Positions 1 through 9,800 of a stretch of DNA of 64,000 nucleotides are shown here, piece by piece. Positions within the stretch are counted from its first letter, which is position 1. The number at the start of each line of letters is the position of its first letter. The notes under the pieces were generated by a model that searched no databases, was not told the origin of the DNA, and worked only from the letters and a program-made list of their open reading frames with translations. Location of the stretch: positions 9,484,586 through 9,548,585 of the forward strand of contig NC_019860.2 of NCBI RefSeq assembly GCF_002234675.1. Reading direction: 5' to 3'. The stretch comes from Oryzias latipes. Its lineage: Eukaryota; Chordata; Actinopteri; Beloniformes; Adrianichthyidae. A program made the translations under genes and the position numbers.

Positions 1-644
1 TAGGTTGGTCTGACTGTTCTGTAGATGTGACAAAGACTGATCACATGCAGACCTGGAGCCAAACACACACTCACACGCTGCAGTGAGTGACGGGCAGCAG
101 GTTTTACGTTTTTACAATCCCTGCGCGATTCACCTGCTGCTGGCCCCCCCCTCTGCTTTCTTCCTCTAACATCCAGTCCCCGCAACTATGGAGTGATATT
201 TCTGCCACCATGTTGCACACAAAACTTTCTAAGTTGAACACAAAACTTTCTAAGTTTTTTGCTCAAAAAATTTTTTTTTTGCTCAAATTTTTTTTTTTTT
301 TGCTTTCAAAAACATTTTTTGCGTTTGCAAAACACATTTTTTTACGTGCGTTGTGTCAAATCTCGCTTTTGTCTTATCTTTGATTTTGCTGACTCCTTTG
401 AGCGCGACTTAGCGTGATATGACTGCCACTGGCATCGCCAAAAAGAAATTTGCATGCGTTGTGTGTCATCCCACTTTTTTCCTATCTTTGCTAAGTTAAG
501 TTTCGGTTTGATGTGACAAGCTGCCATCAAACAGCTGAAAAGAAAAGTATAAAAAAAAAGTATAATTAAAGATTTGTCTACGAGCCACATGTGACCATCA
601 AAAGAGCCATATATGGCTCGCGAGCCATAGGTTCCCGACCCCTG
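1..644 (-). mobile_element. hAT-type DNA transposon, terminal part (family A), truncated by window edge
   Basis: The right border at 615-644 reads, on the minus strand, CAGGGGTCGGGAACC followed by a TATGGCTCGCGAGCC block, which is the terminal inverted repeat style of hAT elements. The same family begins on the plus strand at 63286 and matches this copy through the AAAGAGCC / GTGGCTCG subterminal motifs and again near positions 20-120 (the TGCAGTGAGTGACGG block). The interior (230-330) has long T runs broken by TTGCTC, with no coding signal I trust. The left end lies outside the window. Confidence 0.8.
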
Positions 645-854
645 ATATAGACGAAGAACATCGCAAGACGCTAGCAGCATTAGCTTGTGTTGAGAGGACA
701 GTAGTGGTTTGTTGGGACGTTCGTGAGGTTTTTGGACAGAAAGGACGATACGTGGTTCGTGTGGGAACTCTCAGCATTTTCCAAAGTGTCGTAAATGAGT
801 GAAGAAGTGTTGAACGGAAAGACAACATTGATTGATTTGATTGTGAGACTAGCA
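645..854 (+). promoter_or_regulatory. 5' flank and putative 5' UTR of the zinc-finger pseudogene
   Basis: This stretch is nearly identical to 51241-51420, the sequence just upstream of the intact zinc-finger gene at 51503. Shared blocks include GCTAGCAGC.TTAGCTTG, the GGACAGAAAGGACG block and GTGTCGTAAATGAG. It is therefore the original upstream region of the pseudogene starting at 2640, now separated from it by the hAT element at 855-2560. No TATA box is obvious. Confidence 0.6.
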
Positions 855-2560
855 CAGGGGTCGGCAACCCACGGCTCAGGAGCCGCATGCGGCTCTTTAA
901 CACTGCCCTAGTGGCTCCCTGGAGTTTTCTCAAAAATGTTTGAAAATCTAAAAAGATGGATAGAGAAATATATTTTTGTTTTAATATGGTTTCTGTAGGA
1001 GGAAAAACAAGACACAAATGTTCTTAATGTTTTCCAATGCTGTAAGAATTTGTAGAATAAATATTGTAACGCCCAGCAGGTACGTCACTTGCAGCTAGCA
1101 AAACGGGAGCCAACTTGTCAACAAGTTGAGCTGTCAATCAAGTGGCTGCGCTGGAGAACTGTCCGTGTCCCATACACCGCACGACTTCGAACAGTCTCAG
1201 AGAGGAGGAGGCAGCTAGAGAAGTTGAGAGCGAAGTCTTGTTTCTGGCAAAACAAGCCCATTTAATGTGAACACACATCCCACTGAAAATTGTGCAGTGG
1301 TCATCAACCTCTCCCCCTCCCACGCTCATTGCACCATGAGCTACATAAAAAAAAAAAAACAGGAAGAATAAACTAAGGTGGAACAACAAAACTGCCATAT
1401 GAAAAGAAACATAGGCAAACAGAAATGCTCATGTTGAGCCCTAATTAGATCAGGAGACCACATCCCACAATCCCCTGCTGCTAACAGACCTAAAATGCAT
1501 ATGATCGCCACTACAATATTAAATTTAAACATTTCTGTCAACGAAGATTTGCGTCATCACCTGCAACACACGTTTCTACCAGCAGGGATTTTTTATTTTA
1601 AACTTTTAGCGGACCGCTAGGCAGGTGACTGATGTAAATCGAACCACCGTCAGTTCCGTGCATTGCTTGATGAAGTTGAAGGCGAATATTCTGATCTCCT
1701 GCTACACAACAAAGTCCGATGGCTGTCCAGGGGTGATGTTTTGCGTCACTTTGTTGTCTGTTTAGAACACTGAAACTTTCCTGAAAAGCAAAGACCTGAA
1801 CTACCCGCAACTGGAAGATACTGAGTGGCTCGAAAAGCTGCACTTTTGGGTGGATATGACTGTGACAAGCAACCTAAATGAGCTGAATGATGGTCTCCAG
1901 GCGCCGCAAATGCTTGAAGCTGTTCTGTCATTTGAGCGCAGCTGACTGTCTTTACCAGAGATGTACAGAGAAAGAATAGGATGCTGCTGCGTTTTACCCT
2001 TTCACTGACTTGCTTGGCATTTGCACAGAAATCAAACTTAACTGTATTAATTTGATTTGATATACTTTACCTTTTCAAAAGGCTGATGTTTTCTTTTTTA
2101 TAAACGCAGGCTGTATTTTATTGTACTCTGTTTAGTTCCCAGAGAGGGGCACGTCATCACGCACGTTCAATTTTATTGTTTTGTGTTCGAATCCTCAAAA
2201 TAAAAATGACATAAAAAATCGGATTTCTTTATTACATTTCTTTAATTGTATCAAAGCAATGAAACATAATTCATTGATATTGTAATGAAGTTAAACTTTC
2301 ATAACAGAGCAGTCACATGACTCGTCGTTCTCCGCAGAATGCACTGCAGGGCAAATAAACATTTAATCGTTAATGCTCATTATGTATTTGTAGCAACTTA
2401 GTCATTTTGATAGTAGGCTAATATGGCTAATATAGATACATATTCTATGTGTTGCCTTCATCAGAAGGCTTAAATAGGGCTTTTAATATTTTGCGGCTGC
2501 AGATATATTTGTTTTTTCGTCCAATTTGGCTCTTTCAACATTTTGGGTTGCTGACCCCTG
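855..2560 (+). mobile_element. hAT element (family B), 1.7 kb, with transposase remnant
   Basis: The element opens with CAGGGGTCGGCAACCC and closes with GGTTGCTGACCCCTG, forming short terminal inverted repeats. It is bounded by 8-bp target duplications GACTAGCA (847-854) and GTCTAGCA (2561-2568), which differ at one base. The paralogous locus near 51420 lacks the insert, giving a natural empty site. It carries the hAT transposase remnant described separately and is otherwise AT-rich, so it is very probably immobile by itself. Confidence 0.88.
1649..1945 (+). pseudogene. hAT transposase fragment (FAM200/ZBED-like), broken
   Basis: The translation begins FRALLDEVEGEYSDLLLHNK and continues VRWLSRGDVLRHF, the conserved block just after the central region of hAT transposases of the GTF2IRD2/FAM200/ZBED5 type. 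After a frame break near 1755 it resumes with PQLEDTEWLEKLHFWVDMT and ends near LEAVLSFER. Only about 100 residues survive of a protein normally about 600 long. The zinc-finger BED domain and the C-terminal dimerisation region are missing, so it cannot be active. Confidence 0.8.
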
Positions 2561-2639
2561 GTCTAGCAGATGATCGGAGCTACAGTGAAGAGGACGGCGG
2601 TGTTTGTGGGAGTTGGAGCTGAAGATCGGAGCAGGAACC

Positions 2640-4050
2640 ATGTCTTCAGAACCTCAGGAAGGTTCTGTCAGAGAACAACTTTCTGCTGCTGAAGGAACCA
2701 TCGTCCAGAACGAGGAGGAGCTCTGTCGTCAGCGCAGACTGCTGGATAGCAGCTGGAACACGCAGCTTCAACTTCACATTGCAGGTTTGTTCACTGCATC
2801 CACCTGCAGACAAATAGATCCAGGAACGTCTGAGCTGCTATCTGGCTCCAAACTGTGTATATGATAGGTGTGTGGCTAAACATTTCAAATTCATTGGATT
2901 GCCCTGATCTTTATGTCACTGGAAAGGGCTTTAAGAATTAAAAAACATTTTCAATGGTATAAAGATAATTCAGATGGGTCAAAAAACAAGAAAATTATGG
3001 CATTTTAACTAAGTGATCAAATGCAGGGCACAATTTTATTCCTAAAGAAAAGTAAAACAATACATTTTTGAGACCCAAATTTAAGATGAGTGTTCTTAGT
3101 GTCATAAGTTTCTCATTACTTGTCCAATCCAAGAATGGATTCTTGGTATTGGACAATACTTGGAGTCCTTTTAATAGAATAAAAAGTCATCTTGTTGTGT
3201 TTGTGTCCCAACAGTCCTCCCCCAGCATTATGTGCCTGAAGAGGAAGATCTCTGCAACCAGCAGAGGAACTTCAGGGTGGAGCAGGAGGAACCAGAACCT
3301 CCACAGATTAAAGAAGAGCAGGAAGGACAAGAACCTCCACAGATTAAAGAGGAAAAGGAGGAACAAGAGCCTCCGCAGATTAAAGATGAGCAGGAGGAAA
3401 AAGATCCTCCAAAGACTGAAAAATATTGGGTGAAACCAGAACTTCCACAGATTAAAGAGGAGCAAGAAGAGGTCGGCATCAGTCAGGATGAAGAAGGAAG
3501 CCATTATGAAGAATCCACATCAACTACAGATGGAGAGACAGACCTACAGAAAAGAAATCAGAGGAAGATAATAGACAGAAGTCCTGTCAGAAATGTGGAC
3601 AGCTCTCACTTGTCAAAAAGTCAGTGTGACTCTGATGTTAGAAACAAATTAAATAAGGCAACTTTGGTTAAGAAATGTAAACAATCCCCAAAAGAAACAT
3701 TCCTCCGTAACGTCTGGTGAAAGCTCAAGAATTGCATATGTGTCTGTCCTCATAAGAACTGAGTCTGATGATGGACCTTTATCTTGTAAATAATGTAGTA
3801 AACATTTTGGTGATTAGTCTCAGTTTAGAATTCACGTGAGATCTCACACAGGAAAGAATACTTTTTATTGTAAGGTATGTGAGACAAGTTTCATGCATAA
3901 ATCTAGTCTCAAACACACATAAAAACCCACACTGGAGAGAAGCCTTTTTATGTAAAGAATGTGGAACAGGTTTTAGTCAAATATGTAATCTCAAAGCACA
4001 CATGAGAACCCATTCAGGACAGAAGCCTTTTTCTTACAGTAATAATTGAA
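2640..4050 (+). pseudogene. Decayed two-exon C2H2 zinc-finger gene
   Basis: Exon 1 (2640-2784) encodes [13 protein letters not shown]... then [12 protein letters not shown], the conserved N-terminal helix of a large fish zinc-finger family. A GTTTGT donor and a CCAACAG acceptor join it in phase 1 to exon 2 (3215-3720), which reads LPQHYVPEEEDLCNQQ and then five or six [10 protein letters not shown]-type acidic repeats before a premature stop at 3718. Downstream, 3774-4050 still shows three recognisable C2H2 fingers, but with in-frame stops (CK*CSKHF) and indels (a shift inside the H-x3-H of finger 2). Exon 1 lacks 29 codons present in the paralogue at 51503. The linker alone could still be translated; the DNA-binding part is dead. 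Confidence 0.85.
2785..3214 (+). other. Intron 1 of the zinc-finger pseudogene
   Basis: This 430-bp intron starts GTTTGTTC and ends TGTGTCCCAACAG. It is far shorter than the 3.3-kb intron of the intact paralogue, which has taken in transposons. A short direct repeat of a TTGTCCAATCC/TTGGACAATAC type sits near 3120-3155. I see no other feature. Confidence 0.6.
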
Positions 4051-4167
4051 TTACTTTCAACTCTAAATTTAGAAAAACTTTGTGTTGTAATATACATTAG
4101 GGGTTTACAATAGAAGGGAGGAAGATTATGGAAAAAGGAACATTTTTCTTCCATAAAGAAACTGGAA

Positions 4168-4369
4168 TTAACCCTTGTGCTATCCTGGGCACTTTAACAT
4201 TGGGAGTGGCCCCACAAGACAGTGCTCAGAACCTTTTTTCTTCAATTATTTGTGATCTTTACTGGTGCCCATGGATAACATGAAATCCTCGTCACCTTTA
4301 TCCACCTTCGTCATGGTAGGGAGAACACGTCAATGCTCATCTTGACCCCTTAGGATAGCACAAGGTTGA
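4168..4369. mobile_element. piggyBac-like MITE (TTAA-CCCTTGTGCTATCC), copy 1
   Basis: The element starts TTAACCCTTGTGCTATCC and ends GGATAGCACAAGGTTGA, an inverted repeat of about 17 bp next to a TTAA target (the right copy mutated to TTGA). TTAA duplication with a CCC terminus is the hallmark of piggyBac-type transposons. At about 200 bp it has no coding capacity and depends on a transposase elsewhere. Related copies lie at 6220, 39314, 56484, 58764 and 63233. Confidence 0.85.
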
Positions 4370-4985
4370 AAGCTGCAAGTGGTATTCTATGGCCCGGAGG
4401 TGCTACCCACCACCTGCCCTTGGCACCCACCTTTTACGTAGCATTACTTGCTGAACAGCCATGCACCTGTCCTCATACACTCCCCTACTGCCTATGTCAG
4501 GTTAGTCAGAGTGTAAAGGTCCTTTCTGTCTTGTGTTCAAGTGATTCATGTTTTGTAGTAGAGATTAGAACTGTATTTTTTTTAGTTTTTATTGTTCTGC
4601 CTTGCTCTTTACTGTGAAGAATAAAGTGGGACGCGCACATAAGTTAGAAGTGTGGACTCTTTCCCACAGAATACGTTTCTGCCGTTTGTTGGTTCTCAGC
4701 CGGTTCTAAAGCTGGACTCCTCAAGTTTAGTTCTACCTTCTGAACTGAGATGAAATCACAGAGATCCATCTCAAGAGGAAGTCTGATCAGGTGCACAAAT
4801 ACTCACACAAGCCAAAGGAGGAATATCTGTGGCTGAACAAAAATTCACCTTCTCAATAAATGAACTCATAGACCAGGTTGAGAAAAGGATAGAACTTTAT
4901 TCTGTTCTGCTAGCTTCATAGGTGGTTGACATGTTTTGGTTTCTGTTGAGACATGGCCATTCTATATTTATTTTAGATGATTATT
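4370..4985. other. Non-coding stretch, unclassified
   Basis: No ORF or RNA gene is convincing here. A GAATAAAG polyadenylation-like motif near 4618 followed by a GTGGGACGCGCAC block could be the R/U5 part of an old solo LTR, but no matching second LTR or primer-binding site is visible. I leave it unclassified. Confidence 0.3.
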
Positions 4986-5995
4986 TATTTTTCTTCAGGT
5001 AGCTATTTAGCCCTGTGTGTTTAACCGGGAGTAATGGTACATTTTCTCTCAGTACAGGGAGTTGGACTGTGTGTCCAAGACACACAGCCGAAGGTTGTCT
5101 GAAACGACTACAATGTCGATCATCGATCTCCTGCCGAGGGTGTCCTGATGCCGCTTGATAGTAACCCTTGTGTTCGAACATAGTGTTCGGTATGGACAAA
5201 CTATTACGAGCACAAAACTCCAACAAAAAAACACAGAGCTCAGGTGCAGATTATGGTGCCACTGTCTTTGCCGACAAGGGCATTGAAGTCTCGAAGGAGA
5301 CAATGGAGTCCCCCGTTGGGGGATCTTTTCAGTACCCCTTCAAGAGTCACCAAGAAGGCTGGGTACATCAAACTGGTGTTCGGCTCAGGCCAAAATCACA
5401 GTCAAAGACCTGTCCTCCACTCGAAGGTGAAGGGACATGACCCTCTCATCCACCAGTGTAAAATTTCAACACTTAGCAGCTGAGCTGAGGGCTCTTGAGT
5501 AAGCCCACACTACCCGTGAGCGACTTCAAAATAGTAGAGTCCAACCCCTCTTGAGGGACTGAGTTTCAGAGCCCAGAATGTAAGTGGAGGCAATCTCAAC
5601 TACATCGAGCCGGTATCTTTCTACATCCGGTACAAGCTCAGGCTCTTCCCCTCCCAGAGAAGTGAGGTTCTGTGTCCCAAAAACCAAGTTCCACGACTGA
5701 GGTTTGGGCTGCTGAGGCACCTGACTTCTACTGCCACCCAAACCCAATTGCACCAGGCCCTTTTGAGCTCTCTTTCAGGTGGTGGGCCCACGTAAGAGTG
5801 ACCCCACGTCGTTTCTTCGGGCTGGGCCAGACTGGGGAACGTTGTGCAAGCCCCAAACCCAGGCCTAGCTTCAGAGTGGGGCTCCGGTGACACCAATGCG
5901 GGCGACGTTGCGAAATATTTAGATATGCTTCTCATAAAGGGGGTTCTGAACAGCTTTTTTGTCTGGCCATGGGAGACCCTACCAGGTGCAAAAGC
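4985..5995 (-). mobile_element. Non-LTR retrotransposon fragment, 5' part with endonuclease domain
   Basis: Read on the minus strand from about 5995 the frame fragments run 5' to 3': a Pro-rich leader, VERYRLDVVEIASTY near 5640, SKRGWTLLF-type sequence near 5550, CPCRQRQWHHNL near 5260 (the usual GDSIVLLGDFN motif in another frame), then LEFCARNSLSIPNTMFEHKG near 5190. These are landmarks of the AP-endonuclease domain of fish LINE ORF2 proteins, often annotated as craniofacial development protein 2-like. Several frameshifts are needed to join them and the reverse transcriptase is absent. A short related leader piece is at 58580-58700. Confidence 0.75.
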
Positions 5996-6219
5996 CCCAG
6001 ACAGCTTAGCTAGGGGTTGTACATTGTCCACAGATGAAATTTCAGTCTTTCATGATACATGTGTGATATACATAATTTATGCATTTTTGGGTGTTTATCA
6101 TTTGTTGATATGCACAGATGTCCATTGAGGGACATTGGTCGGTTGAGATTTGCGAAATGTATGGATAGTGCAGTCAATGCATAGTTTAAGTAGTTCATAC
6201 GCAACTGTGCATGATTCTT

Positions 6220-6325
6220 TTAACCATTGTGCTATACTATCATTGAAGAAAAAAGGTTCTGTGCACTGTCTAGTGGAGTCTAGATAACCTCACTCCCAAT
6301 GTTAAGGTGCCCAGAATAGCACTTT
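6220..6325. mobile_element. piggyBac-like MITE, internally deleted copy 2
   Basis: The start TTAACCATTGTGCTATAC and the interior (CATTGAAGAAAAAAGGTTCTG, then CACTGTCTAGTGG) match the other TTAACCCTTGTGCTATC elements. The right end AGAATAGCAC near 6322 is eroded and about half of the interior is missing. Confidence 0.7.
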
Positions 6326-6399
6326 CCTAAAGTCACAGGCAGAAAATGACCAAAAATGTTTTTTTAAAAAGTGTTGTAAAAATTGTGAAATATTAAAAA

Positions 6400-6728
6400 C
6401 CGAAAAGTAAAAGGATGGTTTTCTGCAAATAATAAACAGCATAAAGAACAGATTCTTCCTCATGAAAATTTACACAAAAACACAGACGTCAGCTGACAGG
6501 GAGAATCCCATCAACAAGAGACAAAAGACAATTTTAAGAGAAGCTTACAATACAAGAGAGAAGAAGCAGAATTAGAATGACAAGATAGTGTGCAGTTCTC
6601 CATCAGTCCACTGGGGGAGCTGCAGCACAATAACTGTCCACTTGGTGCTGAGAAAGACAGTGGGGCTGATCTCAGATCAGTTCCTGCTGCAGCTCTGACA
6701 TTCATCTCCACTTCCTCTGAATCCTCCT
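6400..6728 (-). other. Putative 3' UTR of the NLR gene
   Basis: This stretch follows the TGA at 6729-6731 on the minus strand. It is non-coding in the joined frame. I do not see a clear AATAAA on the minus strand, so the polyadenylation site is not placed. An alternative minus-strand frame of 77 codons across 6511-6744 is a shadow of the terminal exon region. Confidence 0.35.
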
Positions 6729-6834
6729 TCACTCTGCTCTCCACGTCTCAGGAACATCGTCCAGGCACAACATCTCTGCAGACCAGCTGCTGCAGCTGCT
6801 GCTGCTCCTGGACCAAAATATCCTTCTCTTCCAC
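6729..6834 (-). CDS. NLR terminal coding exon
   Basis: The exon follows a TTTTCACAG acceptor (minus strand). Continuing in phase 2 from the preceding LRR exon it reads [14 protein letters not shown]..., then [15 protein letters not shown] and a TGA at 6729-6731. The tail is short, basic and Ser-rich and has no recognised domain, so this receptor would end without a B30.2/SPRY exon. The phase match and the stop support it as the last exon, but no polyA site confirms it. Confidence 0.55.
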
Positions 6835-9800
6835 CTGTGAAAAGAGAGCAGAGAGATGAAGGAGTGTCTCCTGATCCTGGTCTGTCAGTCAGTGATGCAG
6901 CACAGCAGCAAAAAGAGCAGCAGGAGCTTCAGTCCTGTTCAGAGCAGCAGCTTCCTATCATCTTCACCTGTTGGAGCTTCTGCTGCTCTGATTGGCTGAA
7001 ACTTTGAAACTCTCCATCTTTGCTCTCAGACTAACTTTAGGACCAAACATCTGGAAGCAGCTGGACTGACTCCAACCTGACCTCAGAGTCTGCAGTTTGG
7101 AGTTTGGACTCTCCACCAGATCCTGAAGCTGCTGAACATCTGAAGACTGAAGGTTGTTGTTACTCAGGTCCAGTTTTGTCAGGTGGGACGGGTTGAACTT
7201 CAGAGTTGAGATCAGAGCAGCACAGCTGGTCTTTGACAAACTGCAGGTCATCAACCTGAATCCAGAACAAAGAGTCGAGTTTAAAGAAAAAGTTCATGTT
7301 TTTCATCTTTCAGTTCTTCTAAAGATTTACCATCGTCACATTAGAAATGTATACGATGGAAAGAAAAATTAAACATGAGATCCTCTTTCACAGTGAATGG
7401 ACTAAAGCTCAGAAGAAGAAGTCAGCTTTCAGCATGAAGATGGTCAGCATGCAGCAGGAGAACATCAGCCTCATGGCTGCAGTTTAGTGTCAACACAACT
7501 TTGTCATCACATTGATCTGAACACAACTGAAACATGGAGTCTGACCTCAGAGTCTGCAGTCTGCAGTCTGGACTCTCCAGAAAACCACACAGATGAAGAA
7601 CTCCTGAATCCTGCAGGTTCTGGTTCCAGCTCAGGTCCAGTTCTGTCAGTTTGGACGGGTTTTTCTTCAGAGCTGAGCCCAGAGATTCACAGCTGATCTC
7701 TGACAAACTGCATTTCATCAACCTGCAATCAGACAGAAAAGTGTGTTCAGGAGCAGTGATGATGCTGGAGGTCCAGGAACTTGATACATTCAGTCTGGTG
7801 GGAAGCGTCCTGATGACAGACTGACAGATGACATTTTCAGATGATATTTTGAGCTGAAGGTTTATGTTTGTTTTTTGGAGTGGGGAGGCTGTTTAGCTAT
7901 TTTGGGGGGATTGGGGGGTGTAATGCATCTGAAATTACTTTATAATGAAGTTATAACAGGCAAGGACTTAAAATGTGATTTATCACCATTAATGAAAAGT
8001 TAAAAATACATTTTATGGAACCAAAAAAACATGACAATTTCAAATCCAGTTGATTTTGCTTTCTTTTTAAAGCTGATCATTAAATAAAGTCAGATTAAAT
8101 TGTATTTCTTCATCTTAAATCCTAAATTGTACAAAGGAATTATCACATTGCAAAGTTCATTGTTTATTGAAAATTGAAGATCACTGCATCAAAGTTGCCG
8201 ATTCATGAAAACAGTCATTGAAGAATTTTCCAACAGCAAAGCTAAATTAGACAGAAACCTGTTATAAACCTTTAGTACAGAAAATCATCCTCTGTGTTAA
8301 AGAGAAAAACACAATGAGTCCAGATTTCAAAAAGAACTGTGATTTACAGTTTGGCCCTGAAGAATCATGAGAACCATTTTAATGTGAAAAACAGATTTAA
8401 TAGAAACTGGGAACTTAAAAAAACATCAGAGACCAACTTTAACTCGTAGAGGCCGGTACTTAAGAAATAATGTCTAACATTAAACCAGTATGTGGTCCAA
8501 AACCAAGGTTTGAATCCCTGATTTACTAGATCATTATTGAGACATCCATTTATTTGACCAAGAAAATCTGAACCAATTTTCAGTTTGTTTCAAACACGAC
8601 TGTAGAGCTTTTCTAGAATCAAGTCAGTTATTGGTGGTTTTGTCATCTGGTACGGCATTATGTAACTGAATCAGGGCATCACAGAAGCTCATTTAAATAT
8701 CTTTAGGGATCTTCTTTAGTTTGTGAACTGGTCTACAGTCCAGCTGCAGTCATGTCTCAACAGGTCTGCCCAGAAACCAGGATTTGGAACATAACTGGAT
8801 GTTTTTTATTCTATGTGGTGCAGAATTTAAAAGTTGAACAAATAAAAATGTGCTGCATTTTACTGGTCAAAAAATAATACTAATAAAGGTACTCTGTGTG
8901 TTCTTTAAACTCATGCTGAATTAAGTCTATATGTAAATCTTTGACAAACTGTAGTAGATCCACCTCAATCCAGAATAAAGAGCTGATTATAAAAACAAAG
9001 TTCATGTTTTTCATTCTTCACTTCTTCTAAAGAGTTCAGAGCTGAAGAAGATCTGAACTCTTTAGAAAAAGTCCAAAGATGTGAAGCAACAGCAGCAGAT
9101 CAGAAGAGTCCAGCAGAAACAATGGATAGGAAGGAAGTGATGAGGAAGAATCAGCAGCATTGATCCCTGATCCATGACTTCAGCTCTGAATGAAGAGTCA
9201 GAAGCTGCTGGGAGCTTTGATGGATGATTCAATTCAATTTTATTTGTATAGCCCAAATTCACAACAAAAGTCGTCTCGATGGGCTTTCCTATGGTAATTG
9301 AAAAAGTGAAACATGAACTCAAAAGGATCATGAATACATGGAATTCTATAGTAAAATATTGAATTGAACTAACAAACTGACTAAGCTATACTGGCATCCC
9401 TGCCCTTAGACCCCCTTTCGCGGTAAGGAAAAACTCCCAAAAAAAACGGATTCCGGAAAAAACGAAGAAACCTCAGGGGTGCCCACATGAAGGAGGGATC
9501 CTCCCCCAGGACGGAAAGGCAATTTACCAGAACTCATAGAGAAGAATTAACTTATCTAACTCTACAACTACACGTTTAAAGTCCAGCAGACGAGCTTCGT
9601 CCGGCCAAAGTTAGGGGGAAGGCCGGGGGTGCGGAGTCGAACCGTAGACAGGATCCACAGCCAGGTGTAGGAGCAGGAGCAGAGACGAGGAGGTAATTAA
9701 TTGTCATCCAGGTCTTGATGTCTCTGATGCAGGCATTCAGTTTCACTATATTGTCATTCTGGTCAGGCTTCATGGATAAATACAACTGCGTATCGTCGGC

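Noticed and set aside
3187-3504. Minus-strand frames opposite the zinc-finger linker (Leu/Phe/Trp-rich repeats)
   Set aside because: They are the antisense of the PPQIKEEQE repeats on the plus strand; the repeat pattern comes from the coding strand.
4600-4760. Solo LTR of an endogenous retroelement
   Set aside because: A polyadenylation-like motif alone is not enough; no TG...CA ends, no second LTR and no internal genes are visible.
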